Shown: positions 18,001-25,173 of the stretch, in pieces
Layout of the letters: every line of letters begins with the position of its first letter
Position numbering within the stretch: position 1 is the stretch's first letter
Source of the DNA: Microcoleus vaginatus PCC 9802
GTDB lineage: Bacteria; Cyanobacteriota; Cyanobacteriia; Cyanobacteriales; Microcoleaceae
Assembly: GCA_022701275.1 (NCBI GenBank)
Contig: CP031740.1
Span: 1,623,001-1,687,000, forward strand
Direction of reading: 5' to 3'
Length of the DNA stretch: 64,000 nucleotides
Program-made: the position numbers and the translations under genes
Notes under the pieces: model-generated
What the model was told of the DNA's origin: nothing
Databases searched by the model: none
The model's input: the letters and a program-made list of their open reading frames with translations, nothing else

Positions 18001-18207
18001 TTAATTTCGGCTGGTACGCCCAGTGTCATTGTGTCTTTGTGGGCGGTGCCGGATGCTCCTACAGCCGATTTGATGGTGAAATTTTATCAAAATCTCGATC
18101 GAACGGGCAACAAAGCTCAAGCCCTGCGAAACGCCATGCTGGAGACAATGCAGCAGCATCCAAATCCCAGAGATTGGGCGGCTTTCACGCTCATCGGCGA
18201 AACATGA
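15025..18207 (+). CDS. LamG-TPR-CHAT protein
   Basis: 1,060 residues. A LamG/concanavalin-like domain covers about residues 18-235 (AHWSFDEAG, FSICAWIRTED, NQWHHVAVAVDRD, GNIGDIRLYKQALSAAD). About eight 40-residue TPR units follow (about 270-620; A(I/S)EYxxQSL.. and GEANSL..LGNAY). The C-terminal CHAT domain (about 640-1060) is caspase-like, with H929 in IVHFATHGLL and C974 in VVLSACNTGMG, so it appears catalytically complete. A segment at about 715-765 (DPGDLVKLHDDAPNWEPWQ) looks like an insertion in the CHAT region. There is no signal peptide. It follows the DUF928 gene. TPR-CHAT proteins are proteases or regulators; the target is unknown. Confidence 0.9.
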   Translation: MKHSILSVYTTFNTAPIAHWSFDEAGNLTSDRPDLPPARLIDSVSCAVEPLQNGPQQSLLLTGGCVTFPVSPLLDIGKEDFSICAWIRTEDYGIVKIIDKRIENSGPMLGWSFFIYQSKINLQIADEKGWLNCGLNHIEKILPFPVVSDNQWHHVAVAVDRDRVDGGRWYVDGKEVGLRFNPTHTQASLSNSVPLTIGRRSDDLGGIFLGNIGDIRLYKQALSAADVLLIYRAIQSPVSNKIVVPDKMRKIPARRPREKDSFRAVLYSSLERYSQAIEYYKQSLNIHRDTGNCYGEAKSLNYLGNFYTLRGDYSQAIDYHQQSLNMQRDTGNRSAEAVSLNALGNIYDALGEYLQAIECHQQCLNIQRETGNPHGEATSWHNLGSAYHAIGEYQQASDCQQQSLDMARKLNSWNREANSLNVLGNTYVSLGQYQRAIEYSQESLTLAQKVNNRYGEANSLVTLGNAYSNLGNYLRAIEFYKQSLDIQQEIGDRSGQVTSWRNLGNAYRCLGQCQRAIEYTQQSLTIARSIGEMASEGATLNNLGLAFFDFGKFTEAETVLRNAIQIWESLRGRLGKNDNFKVSIFETQAATYRHLEKALLAQSKTEQALEISERGRARAFVELLTARLSANSDAIPDIKPPNIEQIKQIAKAQKATFVEYSISFLEELFIWVIKPTGEIAFRQVDLNYQHTPLKDLVSDSREAIGIRNRDFNPTLKIDPGDLVKLHDDAPNWEPWQVISVDETHRILSLWQSSFPEGLTIPRPAIDVTAKVQSSRTNHPRLQKLHQLLIEPIADLLPTDPQARIIFIPQGELFFVPFPALQDAAGKFLIEKHTILTAPSIQILELTSQKRQEISDGAGDILVVGNPTMPEVALVPGKPPQQLSALPHSETEANAIAQLFQTQALTGKSATKAAVLQRLPNARIVHFATHGLLDNIRGLGSAIAFAPDRTDSGLLTAEEILNLHLNADLVVLSACNTGMGRITGDGVIGLSRALISAGTPSVIVSLWAVPDAPTADLMVKFYQNLDRTGNKAQALRNAMLETMQQHPNPRDWAAFTLIGET

Positions 18208-18353
18208 TTGGTTAAATTTTGTAAACAATTGCCAAAACTGCGAAAAAATTAGTCTTTTAGCTGAAAGCTCCACAGAAACTCGATCGTGCCAGGAGCGATA
18301 AGTCATGTGTCGATTTAATTTCTTCAAAAAAGTCACGCTTGCGATTGAAATCC

Positions 18354-18380
18354 GGGCAACCACGGGGGGATTGCCCCTAC
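18354..18380. repeat. Dispersed palindrome GGGCAACCAC..GGATTGCCCCTAC
   Basis: A 27-base imperfect palindrome in the spacer after the CHAT gene. Its near-identical counterpart (reverse orientation) lies inside another CHAT coding sequence at 63167-63194. Confidence 0.75.
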
Positions 18381-18466
18381 TGCACAAACTTTAGTCCACT
18401 CCTAGCGGACTAAACAATAAAGACTGTTTTCATACACTTTCTCGCTTTCCTAACTTTGCACCCTTA

Positions 18467-18600
18467 ATATCGTTTCCGGTTGCATTGGAATAATAAAATC
18501 GAGTCAAAAGTTAACAGTCAACCATTCAGTTTTTCGACCCGCCCGTCAACAGTCAACAGTCAACAGTCAACAATCATTCCGGTGCAACCGGAATTGATAT
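18467..18600. mobile_element. MITE-like palindromic element, copy 1
   Basis: Terminal inverted repeats are ATATCGTTTCCGGTTGCATT at the left and the complement of ATATCAATTCCGGTTGCACC at the right. The left 74 bp match 50662-50735 at 70 positions. The interior holds four GTCAACA heptads. No coding capacity. It lies directly upstream of the first response-regulator gene; the remaining part of 18208-18619 is otherwise gene-free. Confidence 0.75.
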
Positions 18601-18619
18601 AACAATAAAGTCAAAAATT

Positions 18620-19348
18620 ATGACAATATCTGCCGATCGAAAAGCCAAAATTCTGGTTGTAGATGACGACGACTCTATCCGCACTCTCATCTACCGCTTT
18701 CTAAATCAAACATATCAAGTACAATTTGCCGCAGACGGCCAAACTGCTCTCGAAATTTTTGAAGATTTTAACCCAGTCCTTGTCATTTTGGATTGGAATT
18801 TGCCCGATACTACTGGCTATAAACTTTGCCAAGAAATGCAGAAGCGCACTAATGTTTTAGTCGCGATTCTCAGCAGCCGCACCGCCCAAGAAGATCGAAT
18901 TAAAATCATGAAAGCAGGTGCCGATGATTTTATGTGCAAACCCTTCTGTCTTGAAGAATTGGCAGTTAGAGTAGAAGTCTTGTTGAGGCGGGCGAGATCC
19001 GTCACTCCGCCCAACCTTGTATTCGGTCAATTAGCGATCGATTTACTGAGTAGGGAGGTGAGATTGAAGGAGCAAATTCTAACGCTGACAGCCTTAGAAT
19101 TTGAAATATTGTGTTTTTTGGCAACTCATTCGGGTAAAGCTTGCAGCCGCCAACAGCTAATCGAAAAAGTTTGGGGGTGGAAATCCAATTATGGAGCAGA
19201 AGAGCGAGTGGTGGACGTGCATATCGGCCAAATTCGCAGGAAAATGGCTAAAGTTGATGCCGCTGTTCCGAATTTTATTCAAACTGTTCGGGGATACGGT
19301 TACACTTTCGCTCCGATCGCTCGCAGGGACAGGGTAGTTGGTAATTGA
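18620..19348 (+). CDS. OmpR-family response regulator
   Basis: 242 residues. An N-terminal receiver domain (about 10-125) has the acidic pocket in ILVVDDDDSIR, the phosphoacceptor Asp in LVILDWNLPD, Ser in ILSSRT and Lys in MCKPFC. A C-terminal winged-helix DNA-binding domain (about 140-235) shows LTALEFEILCFLATHSG, QLIEKVWGWK and VDVHIGQIRRKM. It is likely a phosphorylation-dependent transcription regulator; no histidine kinase is adjacent. It is closely related to the next gene, so the pair is a tandem duplication. Confidence 0.93.
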   Translation: MTISADRKAKILVVDDDDSIRTLIYRFLNQTYQVQFAADGQTALEIFEDFNPVLVILDWNLPDTTGYKLCQEMQKRTNVLVAILSSRTAQEDRIKIMKAGADDFMCKPFCLEELAVRVEVLLRRARSVTPPNLVFGQLAIDLLSREVRLKEQILTLTALEFEILCFLATHSGKACSRQQLIEKVWGWKSNYGAEERVVDVHIGQIRRKMAKVDAAVPNFIQTVRGYGYTFAPIARRDRVVGN

Positions 19349-19583
19349 ACAATCATCATAATTACGACTGGTTCCTAGATAGAGCGCGCGGACCAGTTAA
19401 TTCGCTATTGTCCCACGCCCTACTCCTCTTTTTAAAGGGAGTAGGGGTTGAGTAGGGGGCAAGCTAAGGGGGCATCTACGGGGAAATAAAACACGCCCTA
19501 TAGGAGATCGAGGGGCTAATCAAAAGACAGCATACCTACTCGATTTTCTAAAGTTTGAACCATTAACAAGAGAGTCAAAAATT

Positions 19584-20315
19584 ATGACGATATCTACCGA
19601 GCAAAATTCCAAAATTCTGGTTGTAGAGAATGACGCCCCCGTCCGTAATTTCATCGACGGCTATCTGAATCAGACATATCAAGTACAATCTGCTGCAGAC
19701 GGAAAAACAGCTTTAGAAATCTTTGAGGAATTTAACCCAGTCCTCGTAATCTTGGATGGCAATTTGCCCGATAAGATCGGCGTTAAACTTTGCGAAGAAA
19801 TGCAGAAACGGAAGAATGTTTTTTTACTCGTGATTTTCAGCAGCGTTACAGGCGAAGAAGCTCGAATTAAAATCATCAAAGCAGGTGTTGATGATTTTAT
19901 CGGCAAACCGTTCAGTTTTGAGGACTTGGCAGTTAGAATAGAAATCTTGTTGAGGGAGATGAAAACCGTCACTCCGCGCAATCTTGTCTTCGGTGAACTA
20001 GGGATCGATTTAATGAGTAGGGAGGTGAGATTGAAAGAGACAACTTTAGCTCTGACGGCCTTAGAATTTCAACTCTTGTATTTTTTGGCAACTTATCCAG
20101 GTAAAGCCTGGAGCCGCCAACAGCTAATCGAAAAAGTTTGGGGATGGAAATGCAATGACGCACGAGACGAGCAAGTGGTGGACGTGTATATCCGTCTGAT
20201 TCGCAGGAAACTGGCTAAAGTCGATTCGGCTGTTCCGAATTTTATTCAAACTACTCACGGATACGGTTACACTTTCGCTCCGATCGATCGCAATAACAAG
20301 GTAGTTTCTAATTGA
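19584..20315 (+). CDS. OmpR-family response regulator, diverged receiver
   Basis: 243 residues, paralogous to the gene at 18620 across the whole length. The receiver keeps the phosphoacceptor Asp (LVILDGNLPD), Ser (FSSVT) and Lys (IGKPFS), but the acidic pocket reads VVENDAP where the copy upstream has VVDDDDS. The position equal to CheY Asp13 is therefore Asn, which should weaken Mg2+ binding. The winged helix is intact (LTALEFQLLYFLATYPG, VDVYIRLIRRKL). It may signal without phosphorylation or act as a partner of the first regulator. 235 bp separate the two genes. Confidence 0.92.
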   Translation: MTISTEQNSKILVVENDAPVRNFIDGYLNQTYQVQSAADGKTALEIFEEFNPVLVILDGNLPDKIGVKLCEEMQKRKNVFLLVIFSSVTGEEARIKIIKAGVDDFIGKPFSFEDLAVRIEILLREMKTVTPRNLVFGELGIDLMSREVRLKETTLALTALEFQLLYFLATYPGKAWSRQQLIEKVWGWKCNDARDEQVVDVYIRLIRRKLAKVDSAVPNFIQTTHGYGYTFAPIDRNNKVVSN

Positions 20316-20459
20316 ATAGCCTGGGGAGGGTGAAGCATTTGGGCATAAAATCAAAGGTGGGAAACATGAATTGTCGCCCAAATGCTCCACCTCTACATCT
20401 CTCGAATGGCTTGAGATTATTGCTTGGCGATGTCATCTAACGATTGCCAATTGATATTG

Positions 20460-22775
20460 TCATTTCGGCCGAAAAGTAAAAACGATCGCAATTACACCCG
20501 CTGCTACCATTGCCAAAGCTGAGGGTACCAAAGGCACCCACCAGCCCCCGATTAGCAAAAACCAGCAAACCCCGCACAAAATCCCCGCAGATCCGATCGC
20601 CCCCGACACCACGTGCAGCCTGCGTCGGCTGACAATCGCGATCGCGCTACCAACTGCTGCCCAACCCACAATCCACAGCATTTGGGCCCATTCAGGAGCA
20701 ATTTGCAGCAGCGGGCGCCGATCCAAAACAGCGCTGATAATTTGACTCGACATTTGCGCTTGAATTAACACCCCCGGCATTTTCTGGGAAGGTGATTCTC
20801 CCGCACTGTAGGGCGTCAAAAAATAATCTGGATTGGAAATCGGCGCCGTCACGCCAATAAATATAATTCGGTCTTTTATCAAATTGGGATTGACTTTTTC
20901 TTCTAACAGTTCCGCCAGCATGACTCGGCGAACAAAATTTTTGGGTTGTCGGTAATTGAGCATCATTTGAAAACCGCGCTCGTCCAAGTTGTGATAAGCG
21001 CCTGTACTGCCGTGAATCGGTGCAAAAACTGCATTGCCCAGCCTTATCTTATCTCTGGGAAGAGATTCCGCTTTGATGCCTTTTGCTGCTAGGTAATGGA
21101 GGGCAGCCCTCGCGCTCAAAGAGTGCTCTGTAGTACAAGGATCGCTGCTGTGCGGCTGCATAAACAGCAAGTGGCGGCGGAGAATGCCGTCGGGATCTGC
21201 CACCACATCGCTGAACCCGAGGCGCTCTTTTGGCAGTGCGGGCGGCGGTTTGATGCCGCATTTGTTGGGTTTGCCGGTTTCTTTGACGCTGCACAAACCA
21301 ATTAAATTTCGATCGCCCTGAAAGCGAGCGGCTAATGCTGCATAACCGGGTTGTAAAGGGCGATCGCGGAAGATATCCAGGGCGATCGTTTGCGCCCCAT
21401 ACTGTGCCAATTTTCCCACTGCTTTTGCGATCGTCGCATCCGGCAGCGGAAAGCCGTATTTGTTGATATCCCTTTCCGTCGCCTCCACCACCAGCAAACG
21501 CGAGTCTGAGCTTTCAGCAGGACGCAGCCGCATCAGTTGGTCAAAAGCTTGCAATTCCCATATCTGGAGCAAGCCCAGCGATCTCGCTCCCATGACAGAA
21601 ACAGCAGCAGTTGCGATCGCCAACAGCCCGACCTGAAAGCGGCGCAGCCGAGATAAAGATGGCGGATTGCTGACAGTTTCCGGCTCGGCTTTGTGCAGCA
21701 ACTCTTGCCAAGTTGGCGGCTTGGATGCCGGATTTTGACAAATAATCGGCAGCCAATCCGCACCGGGAATTTCTGACCCTAATTCTGCCAATCTTTGCCT
21801 CGCGAGGCGCACTGCCACATACAAAGGTTCCCCGCTGCAAAAAGCTTGGAGAAAATATTTTAAAAAATCTTGGGCAGCTCGATCGGACACGGGTTCCCGC
21901 ATTACGATAGTTTGCGGGAGGCCCAAATCTTCAAGCTGTCGTCCTATTCCCAATCCATCGCAGGAATTCAAAATGGCCAACTGCAAGCCGCTGCTAACCG
22001 CTAGCTTGAAACCGTGTTTCAGTTCTTCTACTGTTAAACTCTCGGTTTGATTGATATAAAATTTACCCGAGCGGCCGTCGCTGCGGGTGGAACTGTGTCC
22101 GGCAAAAAATAAGATATCCCAGCTTTTTTCCCAAAGCTGATCGCCGATTTGGCAGCGGCTTGGTTCTACTAAAAAAGTAACTTCTGCTGAGGGCAATCCT
22201 GCAAGTATAATTCGATCTTGCTCAATATCAATTTTTTGACTGTTTCCCAAAATTGCTAAAATTTTTACGCAGCCTTTAGCGGGATTTCTGTTGGCGATAG
22301 CCGGTTTTTTATAAGTTGCGGGGCTCAAAGCAATTTCGGCTTTCGGGTAGCGCTCAAAAATATCCCAACAGTACCAAGGCAGCCGCCGCAAATCGATGTC
22401 GTCAGTTTTGATTAAAAATCGAATGGTGTCCGACGGCATTAATTGTTCGAGCAATGTTTCTTTGAGTTTGCGAAACGGTTCGGAGTTGAGCCAGCTATTG
22501 ATTTGCTGGCTTAACTGTTCCCGCAACAAGCGGCATTTGGACAACTGTTCCGCACGAGAGTCCTTAATGCTAATTTCGATCGGCTTAATGCGGAAATCTC
22601 CCAAACTGCGGTAGGTTGACTGCCAGCGATCGTAGTGTTCCGCTATTTCGGGTTTCGGAGGCAGGAAGGCTTGGATTTCCACTGCGGGCCACTCTCCTTC
22701 CGCGCCGATTTCCAGAGAAACTCGCACCCCTTTTATCAAGTTATCATCTAGCTTCAAAACAACTAATTTCGGCAT
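20460..22775 (-). CDS. CHAT-CHASE2 transmembrane sensor protein
   Basis: 771 residues from ATG 22775; the frame is open to a TTG at 22871, but MPKLVVLKLDDNL is the usual start of this family. A beta-rich N-terminal part (1-150) precedes a CHAT protease-like domain (about 160-370) with H227 (FFAGHSST) and C272 (AILNSCDGLG). After a membrane helix near 380-405 comes an extracytoplasmic CHASE2 sensor domain (about 410-665; FDQLMRLRPAES, TIALDIFRDRPLQPG, IFIGVTAPI), then three C-terminal membrane helices. It likely links an external signal to cytoplasmic proteolysis. Downstream member of a sigma-like factor, DUF1822, CHAT-CHASE2 row on the minus strand. Confidence 0.88.
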   Translation of the reverse strand: MPKLVVLKLDDNLIKGVRVSLEIGAEGEWPAVEIQAFLPPKPEIAEHYDRWQSTYRSLGDFRIKPIEISIKDSRAEQLSKCRLLREQLSQQINSWLNSEPFRKLKETLLEQLMPSDTIRFLIKTDDIDLRRLPWYCWDIFERYPKAEIALSPATYKKPAIANRNPAKGCVKILAILGNSQKIDIEQDRIILAGLPSAEVTFLVEPSRCQIGDQLWEKSWDILFFAGHSSTRSDGRSGKFYINQTESLTVEELKHGFKLAVSSGLQLAILNSCDGLGIGRQLEDLGLPQTIVMREPVSDRAAQDFLKYFLQAFCSGEPLYVAVRLARQRLAELGSEIPGADWLPIICQNPASKPPTWQELLHKAEPETVSNPPSLSRLRRFQVGLLAIATAAVSVMGARSLGLLQIWELQAFDQLMRLRPAESSDSRLLVVEATERDINKYGFPLPDATIAKAVGKLAQYGAQTIALDIFRDRPLQPGYAALAARFQGDRNLIGLCSVKETGKPNKCGIKPPPALPKERLGFSDVVADPDGILRRHLLFMQPHSSDPCTTEHSLSARAALHYLAAKGIKAESLPRDKIRLGNAVFAPIHGSTGAYHNLDERGFQMMLNYRQPKNFVRRVMLAELLEEKVNPNLIKDRIIFIGVTAPISNPDYFLTPYSAGESPSQKMPGVLIQAQMSSQIISAVLDRRPLLQIAPEWAQMLWIVGWAAVGSAIAIVSRRRLHVVSGAIGSAGILCGVCWFLLIGGWWVPLVPSALAMVAAGVIAIVFTFRPK

Positions 22776-22907
22776 GGCTAACAACTGATAAGCCGAGGCG
22801 CATCTAAATTTTACAGTCACGGCGCGATGAAATTCTTGTGGGCTGGGCATCCTGCCCGCCCGAAAGTTCAATTTCCATGCTGAACAACTTATGGCAAGCG
22901 AGCCGCT

Positions 22908-23903
22908 TTAGGCGGCAAAATTCTCTGCAATACAGAGTTCTTTCAGTTTTACCACAACGCTGAAACATTCTCCGCGATCGGCGGCAAATTCTAGAGTCAT
23001 GTAGCCGTTACCGCTGCCGGCGCAAGCTTCCATGACAGTTTTTCCCTCGCCGTCGATGACTTTCAGAGTCAGATTGAGCGGCAAGCTGTCTGCCCCGCCG
23101 GCGGGATGCACCTGTACTTTAATATTAGTTTCAGTATCGGTTTTTGGTTCGATCGCCACTAGCAAAGCTACCGATCGGGCTGGTTCTCTTACACCCCTCC
23201 ATAAATTAGGTTTTTCTTGAAAACCATCGATGGTTGCGGATGCTTTTTCCGCGATATCTGCTGTCAGATTGATTATCTTGCCCCGCACGACTGCGCTGCT
23301 GTAACGAAAAGCTAAATGAGGTTCTTGTGGCACTAAAATATCTTCTACAGACTGCCAGCCAGCCTCAAAAATATTGTGCAACCACTGGCGCAGTTTTACA
23401 GTTTTTTGGCGGTGCTCCAGACAATCTAAATGTTGGAGAAGTTTGTCAAAACTTTGCAATTTATCAATAGCTAAATCGCCAGCGCTTGCAGTTTTCATAA
23501 ATCCCAGCAAAGTAGCTTCTTGTCGCTTTATATCGATCTCAACTGCTACTAAACCAATGCGATCGTCCGGTATTTCCAACGGAATGTAACAAAACTTGCC
23601 AGACTTCAGAGGTCGGCATTCCAAATGGCCTAGTTGAGTTAATTTCAAGTCTGCTGCATCGGTGTACAGGCGCATGGCCGCGTTCCAACTGTCGCTGGCA
23701 TTCAAGTCTGTGGGAATGTCCATCATTTCCATGTAATCTTTCACTGCACATACAGCTAAAGTGTTGAAATAAACTTGCTCTTTTTTTTCCGGGGATGTCA
23801 CTCCGTCAAGATTTGAAAACTTCTGTGCCAGCCGCATCGCTGCTGCTGTAATGGGTAGGGGAATAGATTTTTCTCTGATATTTTCGATGCTGTTATTCAT
23901 CAC
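22908..23903 (-). CDS. DUF1822 protein
   Basis: 331 residues, soluble. The N-terminal half carries PLPITAAAMRLAQKFSN and EQVYFNTLAVCAVKDYMEMM, then a middle part with RIGLVAVEIDIKRQEATLLGF, which fit DUF1822. The C-terminal part is beta-rich (VALLVAIEPKTDTETNIKVQVHP). Two tandem ATGs start the frame. Its stop is 132 bp before the CHAT-CHASE2 start and its start is 48 bp after the sigma-like gene, so the three are likely an operon. DUF1822 proteins recur with CHASE2/CHAT genes in cyanobacteria; their function is unknown. Confidence 0.85.
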   Translation of the reverse strand: MMNNSIENIREKSIPLPITAAAMRLAQKFSNLDGVTSPEKKEQVYFNTLAVCAVKDYMEMMDIPTDLNASDSWNAAMRLYTDAADLKLTQLGHLECRPLKSGKFCYIPLEIPDDRIGLVAVEIDIKRQEATLLGFMKTASAGDLAIDKLQSFDKLLQHLDCLEHRQKTVKLRQWLHNIFEAGWQSVEDILVPQEPHLAFRYSSAVVRGKIINLTADIAEKASATIDGFQEKPNLWRGVREPARSVALLVAIEPKTDTETNIKVQVHPAGGADSLPLNLTLKVIDGEGKTVMEACAGSGNGYMTLEFAADRGECFSVVVKLKELCIAENFAA

Positions 23904-23951
23904 GGTTTTCCTTTTTGACAGATGTTTTTGAGGACAGGAGTTGTCCTGCCT

Positions 23952-24632
23952 TTATTCCAGATATCCTTGATTTTTGGCAAAATTTCGCAAGCGGGGCAGA
24001 CATTCTCTTTTATAAAAATTGGGGGCGGTTGACGGCGGCAAGTTAAATTCAAGAGCAATGTTTTTCCAGGGAGTCTCCGGGGGAAGACGCCTCAGAATTA
24101 AGGTTTGGCAAGTGACATCGGGGCGTTCTTTGATGTGAACGCTTCTCAATTCCCCCTCCGGATCTGCCCGCACCCATTTTTTTGTCTCTTCTAGGATGGC
24201 TAGCGGACTGTCAGAATAAGTCGGCGGGTTTTCGATATTATTGATCAGGTTAATTTCTGCTGAGTCTTCTGAAATCAACGGTAAATCACGTCTAACTTTT
24301 TCCTGCGTTCGTTCGAGAGTAAAGTCTTTCAGTCGCATCTTGAGATATTTGTCCAACCAAGTAATGACGCTGCCCAGATTGCGATCGTAAGGTTTGTTTG
24401 CGGTGTTCGCTTCGCAAACATTGCGACAAAAATACACCCAAGTTTGCTGTAAAGCATCGTTGTAATGAGGCGTGTCTTCTTGCCAAAGTTTGCCGGATTT
24501 TACAATCAGCCTCACTATCTCGCTGAGTTTTTCTCGCCGCATCAAGCTTTTGGGCGGATGCGAACAGGCTTCAGCAACTAGATGTTGCAGTTGTTGGTTT
24601 AAATTGTTTTCCTTATCGTTGGTGTCGGGCAT
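23952..24632 (-). CDS. Sigma-70-like (ECF-type) factor
   Basis: 226 residues from ATG 24632; the frame extends to 24791, but a consensus AAGGAGG lies 9 bases before this ATG. The middle resembles sigma region 2 (YNDALQQTWVYFCRNVCEA, SVITWLDKYLKMRLKDF) and the C-terminal part resembles a helix-turn-helix region 4 (TPWKNIALEFNLPPSTAPNFYKREC). Sequence identity to classic sigma factors looks low, so it is called sigma-like. It is the first gene of the row with DUF1822 and CHAT-CHASE2, and may control genes in response to that sensor. Confidence 0.75.
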   Translation of the reverse strand: MPDTNDKENNLNQQLQHLVAEACSHPPKSLMRREKLSEIVRLIVKSGKLWQEDTPHYNDALQQTWVYFCRNVCEANTANKPYDRNLGSVITWLDKYLKMRLKDFTLERTQEKVRRDLPLISEDSAEINLINNIENPPTYSDSPLAILEETKKWVRADPEGELRSVHIKERPDVTCQTLILRRLPPETPWKNIALEFNLPPSTAPNFYKRECLPRLRNFAKNQGYLE

Positions 24633-25173
24633 CGGCGAGGGCCTCCTTAAGAGTCTCTGGATGAATGCTGGACACGGCATTTGCTGGTTTAAATTCCAAG
24701 ATAGAATCCCTAATTTGATTAGTCCTAGACGCATTTCAAGGTAATTGTCTCCTTGGCAAGTGAAACGAAGAATCTCAAACCCTTGTAACACCGCCCTTGA
24801 ATGCGTAAGTCCTGTTGATGTTTGGCAACCGAACAGGTGCTCTGTGCCAATTAGTTATCAGCATCGTGCGAGAAAATTTCGCGCAAATTAGGCAAAAATT
24901 TTAAAAATATTTAGTTGACAAATGGCAGCAAATGGGGTATTAAATCGATTTTAGATTGAAGCCATGGATGCGTTTTCTGCCTCCTCTGCGGTTTAAATAA
25001 TTCAGATCTGAGCGGAAACGATATCACCAATCGCCCGAATCTCCCCCAACATCCGCTCGCTGTGCGTATTTTCCTGTATTCCCAATGGCCTACTTGCTTA
25101 TTTGCCGAGAACTCATATACTTTGTCAAGTTAAGAAAATATTTTTTTGATTCATCCAGGAGCGAGAAAAAAAA
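24633..25173. other. Intergenic region between divergent sigma-like and glgA genes
   Basis: About 540 bp expected to hold both promoters. I see no RNA gene. A minus-strand frame at about 25010-25090 ends in MLGEIRAIGDIVSAQI and looks like a possible gene remnant, but it is too short to call. GGAAACGATATC at about 25014 resembles an end of the MITE-like family by chance or descent. Confidence 0.4.

Noticed and set aside
25010-25090. Small minus-strand frame ending MLGEIRAIGDIVSAQI
   Set aside because: About 31 codons after a stop, no start with ribosome site, and no recognised family. It could be a remnant but cannot be supported.
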